A stretch of DNA of 64,000 bases from Flavobacterium buctense (GTDB taxonomy: Bacteria; Bacteroidota; Bacteroidia; Flavobacteriales; Flavobacteriaceae). The notes under the pieces were generated by a model. It was not told the origin of the DNA. It made no database searches and saw only the letters and a list, made by a program, of their open reading frames with translations. This document shows, one piece after another, positions 1 through 7,783 of this stretch; position 1 is the first letter of the stretch; each line of letters opens with the position of its first letter. The position numbers were made by a program, and so were the translations under genes. Location of the stretch: assembly GCF_014486695.1 (NCBI RefSeq), contig NZ_JACTAB010000002.1:124001-188000 (forward strand). Direction: 5' to 3'.

Positions 1-666
1 AGAACGCTCAATTTCAGTACGCAATGATTCATGAATCAATTCTCTGTCCGGATTTGGCGATTCTCCTGAACGCAAAACGTCGTAAAGGTTAGAATCTTCT
101 CCTTCTACAAGTGGTGCATCCATTGATAAGTGACGACCTGAGTTTTTCATAGACTCTTTTACATCATTTACGGTCATGTCTAATTCCTTTGCAATTTCCT
201 CAGCAGAAGGTGCGCGTTCGTTAGATTGCTCTAATAAGGCGTACATTTTGTTGATTTTATTGATAGAGCCAATTTTATTCAAAGGCAAGCGTACAATACG
301 AGATTGTTCCGCTAGAGCTTGTAGAATAGATTGACGAATCCACCAAACGGCATATGAAATGAATTTAAAACCACGAGTTTCATCAAAACGTTGAGCAGCT
401 TTAATCAAACCTAAATTTCCTTCGTTAATCAAATCGGGAAGTGTTAAACCTTGATTTTGGTACTGTTTTGCTACAGAAACTACAAAACGCAAATTAGCTT
501 TTGTCAATTTCTCCAAAGCTCTTTGATCTCCGGCTTTAATCTTTTGGGCTAATTCCACTTCTTCATCGGCAGTAATTAAGTCTACTTTTCCGATTTCTTG
601 TAGGTACTTGTCTAAGGAAGCAGTTTCACGGTTGGTTACCTGCTTGGTGATTTTGAGTTGTCTCAT
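1..666 (-). CDS. rpoD: RNA polymerase primary sigma factor (RpoD/SigA), 3' part cut off
   Basis: Primary sigma factor that directs core RNA polymerase to housekeeping promoters. The 222 codons present start at ATG 664-666 and run off the left edge with no stop. The protein begins MRQLKITKQ and enters region 1.2 almost at once ([18 protein letters not shown]), so the acidic region 1.1 of proteobacterial RpoD is absent, as is usual for Bacteroidota. Regions 2.1-2.4 are clear ([36 protein letters not shown]), followed by part of region 3 (SAEEIAKEL). Unusually for this phylum the start is preceded by AAAGGAG, 9 nt before ATG. It lies downstream of the pnp terminator and is probably transcribed separately. 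The identity is certain; the missing part is region 3 end and region 4. Confidence 0.97.
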   Translation of the reverse strand, partial: MRQLKITKQVTNRETASLDKYLQEIGKVDLITADEEVELAQKIKAGDQRALEKLTKANLRFVVSVAKQYQNQGLTLPDLINEGNLGLIKAAQRFDETRGFKFISYAVWWIRQSILQALAEQSRIVRLPLNKIGSINKINKMYALLEQSNERAPSAEEIAKELDMTVNDVKESMKNSGRHLSMDAPLVEGEDSNLYDVLRSGESPNPDRELIHESLRTEIERS

Positions 667-675
667 TTAATGTAT

Positions 676-683
676 CTCCTTTA
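676..683 (-). promoter_or_regulatory. Strong Shine-Dalgarno sequence of rpoD
   Basis: The minus strand reads AAAGGAGA with 9 nt between GGAG and the ATG of rpoD. Of the starts I examined in this window, this is the only one with a consensus Shine-Dalgarno at normal spacing. Flavobacterial ribosomes are known to occlude the anti-Shine-Dalgarno end of 16S rRNA, so the site may be regulatory rather than a plain translation signal. Confidence 0.75.
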
Positions 684-750
684 CTTTAAAGTGTTCTTGG
701 GTTGTACGTGCAAAAAACCAAAAAAGTTACAATTTTTTAATAATAAATTT

Positions 751-786
751 AAAAACCCCGATTCTTTTTGTGAATCGGGGTTTTTT
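751..786 (-). terminator. Rho-independent terminator after pnp
   Basis: An inverted repeat (AACCCCGATTC and GAATCGGGGTT around a short T-rich loop) is flanked by an A-tract on the left and a T-tract on the right. It lies 22 bases beyond the pnp stop, in the transcription direction of pnp. Its symmetry means it could work in both directions. Confidence 0.9.
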
Positions 787-808
787 ATGAATTAATATAT
801 TTAGAATA

Positions 809-2956
809 TTAACCTTGTGGAGCGTCTTTTTTCTCTTCTCTTGGAGGTCTTGGTAAAAGTGCTTTTTTCGACACTTTTTCTTTTCTGGTTTTTGGGTCAA
901 CACCTAAGTATTTTACCATAAACACATCGCCCATTTTTACAACGTCGGCAACGTTTTCTGTTCTTTCCCAAGCCAATTCTGAAACGTGTAATAAAACTTC
1001 ATTTCCTGGAGCAGCTGTATATTCTACAACGGCACCAAAGTCAAGCATTTTAATTACTTTAACTTCGTAAGATTCGCCAACTGTCGGTTTGAAAATGATA
1101 GAATCAATTTTCGCTAATACAGCTGCAATTCCGTCCGGATCAGTTCCTAAGATTTCAACTACACCTTGCTCGTCCACTTCGTTAATAACGATAGTAGTTC
1201 CCGTAGCTTTTTGTAATTCTTGAATCACTTTTCCGCCAGGTCCGATTAAAGCACCAATGAAGTTACCAGGAATGGTTCTCATAATGATTTTTGGAGCGTG
1301 AACTTTAACGTCAGTTCTTGGTTGGGCTAATGTTTCAGTCAATTTTCCTAAGATATGCAAACGGCCATCACGAGCTTGAGCCAAAGCTTGCTCCATGATT
1401 TCGTATTTCAATCCGTCAATTTTGATGTCCATTTGGCAAGCGGTAATTCCTTCTGAAGTTCCGGTTACTTTGAAATCCATATCGCCTAAGTGATCTTCAT
1501 CACCTAAGATATCAGAAAGAACCGCGAAACGATCACCGTCAGTAATCAATCCCATAGCAATTCCTGAAACCGGGCGAATCATTTGAACTCCGGCATCCAT
1601 TAAGGATAATGTTCCTGCACAAACAGTTGCCATTGAAGACGAACCATTAGATTCTAATACTTCAGAAACCACACGGATTGTATATGGACAATCGGCAGGA
1701 ATCATATTTTTTAACGCTCTTTGAGCCAAGTTTCCGTGACCAACTTCTCTTCTTGAAGTTCCTCTTAACGGACGAGCTTCTCCTGTTGAAAATGGTGGGA
1801 AATTATAGTGTAAATAGAATTTTTCTTCTCCTTGTTCAGATGGAGAATCAATTTGGTTAGCTTCTCTAGATGTTCCTAAAGTTGCTGTAGCCAAAGCTTG
1901 GGTTTCTCCACGAGTAAATAAAGCCGAACCGTGTACCGATGGTAAATAATCTACTTCACACCAGATTGGTCTGATTTCAGTAGTTTTTCTTCCGTCTAAA
2001 CGAGTTCCTAAATCTAAAGTTACATTACGAACCGCTTCTTTATTGGTTTTGTAGAAATATTTAGAAACTAAATCTCCGTTTTCTGCCAATTCTTCTTCAG
2101 TAAATAATGCTTTTACTTCTTCTTTTACCGCATCAAAAGCCGCTGAACGTTCGTGTTTTGCCGAACCTTTGCTAGCAATAGCGTAAATTTTATCATAAGC
2201 CGCTGCTTTTACTTTGGCGTAAATAGCTTCGTCTTCTTTTTCTTGTTCATAGGTACGAACTTCTTTTTTTCCAAACGCTTGAGCCAATCTTTCTTGGGCT
2301 GCAATTTGTACTTTAATATGTTCGTGAGCAAATTTGATGGCTTCCACCATTTCCTTTTCTGAAATCTCTTTCATTTCACCTTCTACCATAGCGATAGAAT
2401 CAGTAGAAGCACCAATCATCATGTCGATATCAGACAATTCTAATTGGGCACGAGATGGATTGATGATAAATTTACCGTCAATTCTTCCCACTCTGGCTTC
2501 AGAAATTAGAGTTTCAAATGGAATGTCAGACAAAGCTAGCGCTGCTGAAGCGGCTAATCCTGCTAAGGCATCCGGCATCACTTCATCATCATGAGACATT
2601 AACTGAATCATAACCTGAACTTCTGCATGGTAATCACTTGGGAAAAGCGGACGTAAAACACGGTCTACTAATCTCATGGTTAATACTTCGTTGTCACTTG
2701 GACGAGCTTCTCTTTTGAAGAAACCACCAGGGAAACGACCTGCTGCGGCAAATTTTTCGCGATAATCTACCGTTAACGGTAAAAAGTCGATACCCGGACT
2801 TGCTTTTCTTGCGGATACTACTGTTCCTAAAATAACAGTTTTTCCAATTCTTACTACTACAGAACCGTCAGCTTGTTTCGCCAAACGTCCTGTCTCGATT
2901 GTGATGCTTCTGCCATCACCTAAATCGATAGTTTCTACAAATAATTGTGGAATCAT
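809..2956 (-). CDS. pnp: Polyribonucleotide nucleotidyltransferase (PNPase)
   Basis: PNPase degrades RNA 3' to 5' by phosphorolysis and is a core enzyme of mRNA turnover in the cytoplasm. The 715 residues match the usual length. The first RNase PH domain carries [12 protein letters not shown] near residues 79-90. The second PH domain (about 320-550) has [13 protein letters not shown] and [16 protein letters not shown] domain follows ([11 protein letters not shown], about 570-600), then an S1 domain (about 625-690) and a short charged tail. It follows rpsO on the same strand across a 152-base gap, the conserved rpsO-pnp order. A hairpin in that gap may partly separate the two transcripts. The start at 2956 fits family N-termini. 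Confidence 0.98.
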   Translation of the reverse strand: MIPQLFVETIDLGDGRSITIETGRLAKQADGSVVVRIGKTVILGTVVSARKASPGIDFLPLTVDYREKFAAAGRFPGGFFKREARPSDNEVLTMRLVDRVLRPLFPSDYHAEVQVMIQLMSHDDEVMPDALAGLAASAALALSDIPFETLISEARVGRIDGKFIINPSRAQLELSDIDMMIGASTDSIAMVEGEMKEISEKEMVEAIKFAHEHIKVQIAAQERLAQAFGKKEVRTYEQEKEDEAIYAKVKAAAYDKIYAIASKGSAKHERSAAFDAVKEEVKALFTEEELAENGDLVSKYFYKTNKEAVRNVTLDLGTRLDGRKTTEIRPIWCEVDYLPSVHGSALFTRGETQALATATLGTSREANQIDSPSEQGEEKFYLHYNFPPFSTGEARPLRGTSRREVGHGNLAQRALKNMIPADCPYTIRVVSEVLESNGSSSMATVCAGTLSLMDAGVQMIRPVSGIAMGLITDGDRFAVLSDILGDEDHLGDMDFKVTGTSEGITACQMDIKIDGLKYEIMEQALAQARDGRLHILGKLTETLAQPRTDVKVHAPKIIMRTIPGNFIGALIGPGGKVIQELQKATGTTIVINEVDEQGVVEILGTDPDGIAAVLAKIDSIIFKPTVGESYEVKVIKMLDFGAVVEYTAAPGNEVLLHVSELAWERTENVADVVKMGDVFMVKYLGVDPKTRKEKVSKKALLPRPPREEKKDAPQG

Positions 2957-3073
2957 AAATTATTCTTTTTTAATTTTACATTGGTCTCCGCCTGTCGACA
3001 GAATTAGTTGTGTTGTAGTAGTTGTTGTGTGTAACCCAATGAAAAACCGAAACTTTTCTCTTTTTTATAAAAC

Positions 3074-3099
3074 AAAAAGAGGCGCGCAAGCACCTCTTT
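3074..3099 (-). terminator. Hairpin between rpsO and pnp, probable (partial) terminator
   Basis: AAAGAGG and CCTCTTT pair around a 10-base loop, with an A-rich stretch on the downstream side of the minus strand. It begins 10 bases beyond the rpsO stop. With pnp 117 bases further on in the same direction, it could act as a full terminator, an attenuator or an RNA-processing hairpin. Confidence 0.65.
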
Positions 3100-3108
3100 A
3101 GATATGTA

Positions 3109-3378
3109 TTATTTTCTAATACCTAATTCTTTGATAATCTCACGATATCTGTTGATCTCTTTTTTCTTCAAGTAGTCAAGAAGACTTCTTCTTTTACCTA
3201 CTAAAAGTACTAACGAGCGCTCAGTGTTGTAATCGTGACGATTTTTTTTCAAGTGCTCTGTTAAGTGAGAGATTCTGAAAGTAAACAAAGCGATTTGCCC
3301 TTCAGCAGATCCAGTGTTTTCAGCTTTTCCTCCGTGTTTAGCGAAGATTTCAGCTTTTGTTTCTTTAGTTAAATACAT
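3109..3378 (-). CDS. rpsO: 30S ribosomal protein S15
   Basis: S15 is a primary 16S rRNA-binding protein of the small-subunit platform that nucleates assembly with S6, S18, S8 and S11. The 89-residue length is standard. The family signature is clear: GSAEGQIALFTFRISHLTEHLKK (split here as GSAEGQIALFTFRI plus HLTEHLKK), then RSLVLLVGKRRSLLDYLKK and a C-terminal YREIIKELGIRK. It lies upstream of pnp in the widespread rpsO-pnp arrangement. The start is preceded by an AT-rich leader without Shine-Dalgarno, typical of the phylum. Confidence 0.98.
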   Translation of the reverse strand: MYLTKETKAEIFAKHGGKAENTGSAEGQIALFTFRISHLTEHLKKNRHDYNTERSLVLLVGKRRSLLDYLKKKEINRYREIIKELGIRK

Positions 3379-3484
3379 TCCAATATTATTTTAAATGATT
3401 ATTATGTATGAAATGAGGTTTTCTCAATTCGAGTGCAAAGGTAAAAATAATTACGAATTACGAATTATAAATTGCGAATTATTT

Positions 3485-3940
3485 TCAAAAAAGTTTGGCA
3501 ACTTCCTCATTTACAAACTCTAAAAATCTTTCATCCGCTTCAGTAAAAGGATCAATCACATGACTGTCGATATCGATTTGGCCTATGTTTACACCGTTAA
3601 CAAAAAGTGGGACAACGATTTCCGATTTCACTGTAAAGCTACAAGCAATGTAATTGTCTTGAGCCGATACATCAGGAACGACGAAGTTCGCATTAGATTC
3701 TGCGACTTGTCCGCAAATGCCTTTTCCAAACGGAATTACGGTATGATCGGTTTCGGCACCAACGTAAGGTCCAAGATGTAATGTTCTGTTCTCGTGATTG
3801 GCAAAATAAAAACCAACCCAATTGTAGTAATCAACATTGTCCGATAAGAATTGACAAAGTGTTTTTAATTTTATATCTCTTTCTGTATTCACTTCAGAAA
3901 GAATGGCTGTAACTTGAGGTTTTAAGTTTTCGAAATTCAT
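3485..3940 (-). CDS. GAF domain protein, free methionine-(R)-sulfoxide reductase-like
   Basis: Members of this family reduce free methionine-(R)-sulfoxide using thioredoxin and consist of a single GAF domain. From ATG 3938-3940 the protein has 151 residues. An upstream in-frame start would give 183, but the extra residues are lysine-rich and overlap the divergent promoter region, so I reject it. Family hallmarks are IPFGKGICG (Cys76) and DNYIACSFTVKSEIVVP (Cys100, the position of the catalytic cysteine). The first resolving cysteine found before IPFG in E. coli MsrC is absent here (sequence GAETDHTVIPFG). It is transcribed away from xrtF. Catalytic activity is therefore likely but not certain. 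Confidence 0.85.
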   Translation of the reverse strand: MNFENLKPQVTAILSEVNTERDIKLKTLCQFLSDNVDYYNWVGFYFANHENRTLHLGPYVGAETDHTVIPFGKGICGQVAESNANFVVPDVSAQDNYIACSFTVKSEIVVPLFVNGVNIGQIDIDSHVIDPFTEADERFLEFVNEEVAKLF

Positions 3941-3955
3941 TTTCAATTTTTTATG

Positions 3956-3963
3956 CAAAAGTA
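3956..3963 (-). promoter_or_regulatory. -7 element of the GAF/fRMsr gene promoter
   Basis: The minus strand reads TACTTTTG, matching the Bacteroidota -7 consensus TAnnTTTG, 15 bases upstream of the ATG at 3940. No clear TTG is present at the expected -33 position, so only the -7 element is supported. Confidence 0.5.
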
Positions 3964-4010
3964 ACGACTGCGCTTTTTTTATTTTATATAAATTTGTTAA
4001 AAATTCTATT

Positions 4011-4568
4011 TTGAAGAATCTGCTACAGCAATACAAACCGTTTTTACTTTTTCTGGGGAAATTTTTGCTGACCTATTTGTTGCTGACTATTATTTATCAG
4101 TCTTATTTAAGCCGATTTGATGCGTCAAAAAATGAAGTCGATTCGTTTTCACAATTAGTGGCCAATCAAACTAAATCTGTCCTAACTTTATTTGATACCG
4201 AAACTTACATTGAGTCACATCCAACAGAACCAAGCATAAAAATCATTTACAAAGGACAATATATATCCCGAATTATTGAAGGTTGCAACGCGTTAAGCGT
4301 GATTATTCTGTTCATTTCATTTGTCATTGCCTTCACTGGGAAATGGAAAAAAACGCTTCTTTTTATTCTACTGGGAAGTGTTTTAATTCATGTTTTAAAT
4401 ATCGCCAGAATCGCTTTACTTTGTATAGCATTGTACAGTTTCCCGGAATACGAACACATACTACACGGCGTTGTTTTTCCGCTTGTTATTTACGGAATCG
4501 TATTTTTGCTTTGGGTCATTTGGGTCAATAAATTTTCATTACATGCTACAGTTGCTACTAAAAAATAA
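4011..4568 (+). CDS. xrtF: Exosortase family protein XrtF
   Basis: A polytopic inner-membrane protein of the exosortase/archaeosortase family, transpeptidase-like enzymes thought to cleave C-terminal sorting signals on exported proteins. The catalytic triad is visible: Cys92 in EGCNALSV, Arg133 in NIARIALL and His152 in HILHGVVFP. About five hydrophobic segments cover residues 10-30, 94-110, 114-128, 131-145 and 152-172. Length 185 matches the XrtF group found in flavobacteria. The start used is TTG at 4011, because no ATG lies upstream in frame. The next gene overlaps it by 26 bases and encodes the usual XrtF partner. No PEP-CTERM-like substrate is visible in this window. Confidence 0.9.
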   Translation: MKNLLQQYKPFLLFLGKFLLTYLLLTIIYQSYLSRFDASKNEVDSFSQLVANQTKSVLTLFDTETYIESHPTEPSIKIIYKGQYISRIIEGCNALSVIILFISFVIAFTGKWKKTLLFILLGSVLIHVLNIARIALLCIALYSFPEYEHILHGVVFPLVIYGIVFLLWVIWVNKFSLHATVATKK

Positions 4569-4989
4569 ATCGAAAGTGTTTTGGTCTTTGTTTTTGATCG
4601 GATTGTTAATCTGCATCCGATTTTTTGAAGACAATTTGTTCTACGACCCGTTTTTGGCTTATTTCAAAAGCGAATATGCGCATGCGAAGTTGCCTCAGTT
4701 CAATGTTTTTAAATTGTTTTTTAGTTTGGGTATGCGATTTTATTTCAATTCGGTGATTTCGTTGTTCTTGTTGTATGTGATTTTTAAAGACACTAAAATT
4801 GTCAAGTTCTCTATGTTGCTTTATATGATTTTAGGGTCAATACTAATGATAAGCTTCATTTTTGTACTGACTTTCTTTGGCGAAGAAAACAAAATGACCC
4901 TATTCTACCTCAGAAGATTTCTAATCCAGCCGATTTTTATAATGCTTTTTATTCCGGCGTTTTATTACCAAAAACTAGCCAAAAAGTAA
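4543..4989 (+). CDS. Exosortase F system-associated membrane protein
   Basis: A small membrane protein always found next to XrtF; its role is unknown. From ATG 4543 it has 148 residues. A longer in-frame start at 4471 would lie deep inside xrtF and add a hydrophobic, unconserved stretch, so I reject it. The 26-base overlap with xrtF implies translational coupling. Visible are four hydrophobic segments (about residues 11-27, 55-75, 82-105 and 125-140) and the conserved-looking RFFEDNLFYDPFLAYFK after the first, facing the periplasm or cytoplasm. No catalytic motif is seen. The assignment rests on position, length and this N-terminal motif. Confidence 0.8.
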   Translation: MLQLLLKNKSKVFWSLFLIGLLICIRFFEDNLFYDPFLAYFKSEYAHAKLPQFNVFKLFFSLGMRFYFNSVISLFLLYVIFKDTKIVKFSMLLYMILGSILMISFIFVLTFFGEENKMTLFYLRRFLIQPIFIMLFIPAFYYQKLAKK

Positions 4990-5045
4990 GCGATTTTTCG
5001 TAACTTTACTAAGGTTGTTTAAACTGAAATTTAATTTCGTTTACC

Positions 5046-5876
5046 ATGAAAATAGTAAAGCATTCGGGAAATATTGTTGATTTTAATCGGGACAAACTTA
5101 AAAATTCTCTACTCAAATCGGGCGCCAACAAGCATGTAGTAGAAGATATTTTACAAGAAATTGATAAACAAATCTACGAAGGCATTTCCACCAAAAAAAT
5201 CTACAAGTTGGCTTTCGGATTGTTAAAAAAAGTTTCTAATTCTAATGCGGCGCGCTATAATCTCAGAACTGCTATTCAAATGCTTGGGCCAGCTGGGTTT
5301 TTCTTTGAAAAATACATCGCACGTTTGTTTATTTCTGAAGGTTATTTGGCGCAAACCAACTTACTATTGTCGGGAAAATGTGTTGGACATGAAGTAGATG
5401 TTGCGGTTAAGAAAAATGAACAGGTAGAAATGATTGAATGTAAGTTTCACCCCAAAAGCGAAACCAATTCAGATGTAAAAGTGCCTATGTACATTCTTTC
5501 CCGTTTCAATGATTTAAAAGACAGAAGTCATCCTATTTTTAAGCAAAAAGATAAAATTTCAGGCTGTTGGATTGTGACCAATAACCGATTTACAGGCGAT
5601 GCGACGGCTTTTGCGCAATGTTCCGGACTACAATTGCTGAGTTGGGATTATCCTGAAAAAGCAAGTTTGCGGAAAAGAATTGATGAAGGACAATTGTATC
5701 CAATCACTTGCTTGACTACTTTGACATTGGCTGAAAAAGACAAACTGTTGGTGCAAGATATTATTTTGGCAAAAGAAATCATCAATAATATGGCAGCCCT
5801 TGAACAAATTGGCTTGAGCCCTATTCGAATCAAAAATGTGATTAAAGAAGCTTCCGAGCTTTGTAAATATATTTAA
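5046..5876 (+). CDS. ATP-cone domain fused to a PD-(D/E)XK (Mrr-like) nuclease domain
   Basis: The N-terminus (residues 1-80) is an ATP-cone: KIVKHSGNIVDFNRDKLKNSL, then VVEDILQEIDKQIYEGISTKKIYKL. This nucleotide-sensing module is best known from ribonucleotide reductase and NrdR. Residues 85-210 look like a restriction-endonuclease fold with a plausible active site: Glu88 in FEKYIARLF, Asp118 in HEVDVAV, and Glu131 and Lys133 in MIECKFH. A helical C-terminus follows. It ends one base before the next gene, a beta-CASP nuclease, so the two are almost certainly co-transcribed. I infer an ATP- or dATP-controlled nuclease; the substrate is unknown, and no methyltransferase is near to suggest classical restriction. 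Confidence 0.8.
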   Translation: MKIVKHSGNIVDFNRDKLKNSLLKSGANKHVVEDILQEIDKQIYEGISTKKIYKLAFGLLKKVSNSNAARYNLRTAIQMLGPAGFFFEKYIARLFISEGYLAQTNLLLSGKCVGHEVDVAVKKNEQVEMIECKFHPKSETNSDVKVPMYILSRFNDLKDRSHPIFKQKDKISGCWIVTNNRFTGDATAFAQCSGLQLLSWDYPEKASLRKRIDEGQLYPITCLTTLTLAEKDKLLVQDIILAKEIINNMAALEQIGLSPIRIKNVIKEASELCKYI

Positions 5877-5877
5877 A

Positions 5878-7233
5878 ATGAAAATCAAATTCTTAGGCGG
5901 CGCAGGAACAGTAACCGGTTCCAAAACATTAATCGAAAGCAACGGAATCCGGATTTTGATAGATTGTGGATTGTTTCAAGGAATCAAACCTTTGCGAGAA
6001 CTCAATTGGGAACCGCTACCGATTTTGCCCAACACCATCGATTTTGTGTTGTTGACGCACGGCCATTTAGACCATTGCGGTTGGTTGCCAAGATTAGTCA
6101 ATCAAGGTTTTGAAGGCAAAATTTATTGTACGAGTCCGACTAAAGATATTACCAAATTAATTTTGTTAGACAGTGCCAAAATACAAGAAGAAGAAGCTGA
6201 GCGAGCCAACAAAGAGCATTTTTCCAAACACGAAAAAGCCGAACCTTTATACGATTTAGCCCAAGCCGAAAAAGTATTTCCATTGTTTCGAGTTGTTAAA
6301 CCTAATGAAGAAGTGGCTTTGGATGCAGAAATTTCGGCGAAGTTCACTAATGCCGGACATATCATTGGCGCTTGTTCTATCGAGTTGCAATTGGAAAACA
6401 AAACGTTAGTATTCTCCGGAGATATCGGTCGGGATGACGATGTGTTGCTATATGCACCGGTAAAACCAAAGAAAGCAGATTATGTTTTTTTAGAAAGCAC
6501 TTACGGCAATCGAATTCATCCGGAAGAAGATGTGAAATTGTTATTGGAAACCTACATCAACAATACCGTTGAAAATGGCGGAACAGTTATTATTCCGAGT
6601 TTTGCGGTTGAACGTGCGCAGACTTTAATGTTCCTACTTTGGCAACTTAAAAAAGAAGATAGGATTCCCGATATTCCTTATGTGATTGATACGCCAATGG
6701 GTATTAGTGTTTTAGAGGTCTTTAGGGAAAACCGAAATTGGCACAAATTATCCGAACAGGAATGCGTTGATATGTGTAAAATTTTTACCATGAACTCAGA
6801 ATATCAGGAAACCATTGCGACTATTTTTGACAAACAACCCAAAGTAATTATCGCTGCCAGTGGAATGATTACCGGTGGAAGAGTATTGAGTTATTTAGAA
6901 CGCTACATCAGTTTGCCCGAAACTACCGTAATCATTGTTGGCTATCAAGCCGAAGGAACTCGTGGCAGAAAACTACTCGAAGGCGCAACAGACATTAAAA
7001 TCTATGGCAAATATTATACGGTTTTGGCTAAGATATTAGAGATAGAAGGCTTGTCAGCTCACGGCGACCAAAATGATTTGCTTAATTGGCTTTCGGAAAT
7101 AAAACCTAAACCAAAGAAAGTGTTTTTAGTCCATGGCGAAAACGAACCGGCAGATGAATTGCGCATCAAAATTCAAGAAAAATATGAGATTGATTGCTCA
7201 GTTCCTTTGATGGGACAAGAGTTTGAGTTGTAA
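5878..7233 (+). CDS. Beta-CASP metallo-beta-lactamase fold RNase/exonuclease
   Basis: A zinc-dependent nucleic-acid hydrolase of the CPSF/YSH1 type. The metal-binding motif HGHLDHCGW covers His61, His63, Asp65 and His66. Further metal ligands are expected in NAGHIIGACS and FSGDIGRDD. The beta-CASP cap and RNA-specificity part show FAVERAQTLMFLL and ASGMITGGR, and the C-terminal motif GLSAHGDQNDLLNWL ends the family core. Length 451 is normal. It starts one base after the ATP-cone nuclease gene. Related proteins process or degrade RNA; the pairing suggests a shared nucleic-acid-processing or surveillance task, but the substrate cannot be told from sequence. Confidence 0.9.
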   Translation: MKIKFLGGAGTVTGSKTLIESNGIRILIDCGLFQGIKPLRELNWEPLPILPNTIDFVLLTHGHLDHCGWLPRLVNQGFEGKIYCTSPTKDITKLILLDSAKIQEEEAERANKEHFSKHEKAEPLYDLAQAEKVFPLFRVVKPNEEVALDAEISAKFTNAGHIIGACSIELQLENKTLVFSGDIGRDDDVLLYAPVKPKKADYVFLESTYGNRIHPEEDVKLLLETYINNTVENGGTVIIPSFAVERAQTLMFLLWQLKKEDRIPDIPYVIDTPMGISVLEVFRENRNWHKLSEQECVDMCKIFTMNSEYQETIATIFDKQPKVIIAASGMITGGRVLSYLERYISLPETTVIIVGYQAEGTRGRKLLEGATDIKIYGKYYTVLAKILEIEGLSAHGDQNDLLNWLSEIKPKPKKVFLVHGENEPADELRIKIQEKYEIDCSVPLMGQEFEL

Positions 7234-7273
7234 GTTTTAAGACCATTTTAAGTTTTTGATACTTGATTATTAT

Positions 7274-7281
7274 TAACTTTG
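7274..7281 (+). promoter_or_regulatory. -7 promoter element directly before the HYC_CC_PP gene
   Basis: TAACTTTG matches TAnnTTTG. It ends only 4 bases before the ATG at 7286, so a start site at the usual distance would fall on or next to the start codon. The metal-linked trio therefore probably has its own promoter with an extremely short or absent leader. Confidence 0.55.
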
Positions 7282-7285
7282 CGCC

Positions 7286-7705
7286 ATGAACTTCAAAAAG
7301 CACATTAGTATTTTAACCGCTTTGCTGATATTGGTTTCCAATTCAGGCTTGGCGTTTAGTGTGCATTATTGCGAAGGGAAAATAGCTTCTATCTCTTCTG
7401 TTTTTTCTAAGGAAGAAGTTTGCGAAATGCCGGTTGTGGTTGAAAAAACCTGCTGTGCCAAAGTTGAAACTACTCACAAAGATTGTTGCTCCGATAAGAA
7501 AGTCGACTTAAAAAACAAGACCGAGAAGATCATCATCAAAACGATTTCTCTCGATTTTGAACCGGCTTTTTTCTCTGAATACAAAAATCACTTTTTTGCG
7601 GAAGCTGAAGCTCCCCAATTTGTGGATGAAAAAGTGGCATTCTATTGCGATTCTAATGCGCCGCCGCTTTACCAACTCTACTGCCAATACACTTTTTACG
7701 CCTGA
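7286..7705 (+). CDS. HYC_CC_PP family exported cysteine-rich protein
   Basis: A 139-residue exported protein with a signal peptide (about residues 1-25). It has the pattern that names the family: His27-Tyr28-Cys29, CC pairs at 56-57 and 67-68, and APPLYQLYC near residues 125-132. The function is not established. The spaced cysteines and histidine, and the next two genes (a TonB receptor with its own CC motif and an HMA protein), suggest metal binding or metal handling in the periplasm. All three genes run in one direction with gaps of 78 and 18 bases. I know of no enzymatic activity for this family and see no catalytic motif. Confidence 0.8.
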   Translation: MNFKKHISILTALLILVSNSGLAFSVHYCEGKIASISSVFSKEEVCEMPVVVEKTCCAKVETTHKDCCSDKKVDLKNKTEKIIIKTISLDFEPAFFSEYKNHFFAEAEAPQFVDEKVAFYCDSNAPPLYQLYCQYTFYA

Positions 7706-7783
7706 TTTAAACAGAATTCCGTTCAGGTTCTCATAATTTATACTGAGAATCATTTGAAATAGAATTAATTTTAAATCAACAAA

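Noticed and set aside
4471..4542. Longer start for the XrtF partner
   Set aside because: It lies inside xrtF, adds an unconserved hydrophobic stretch, and the ATG at 4543 gives the usual family length.
6491..6510. TACGGCAATCG inside the beta-CASP gene as a further operator
   Set aside because: Only one half-site is present and it is within coding sequence.
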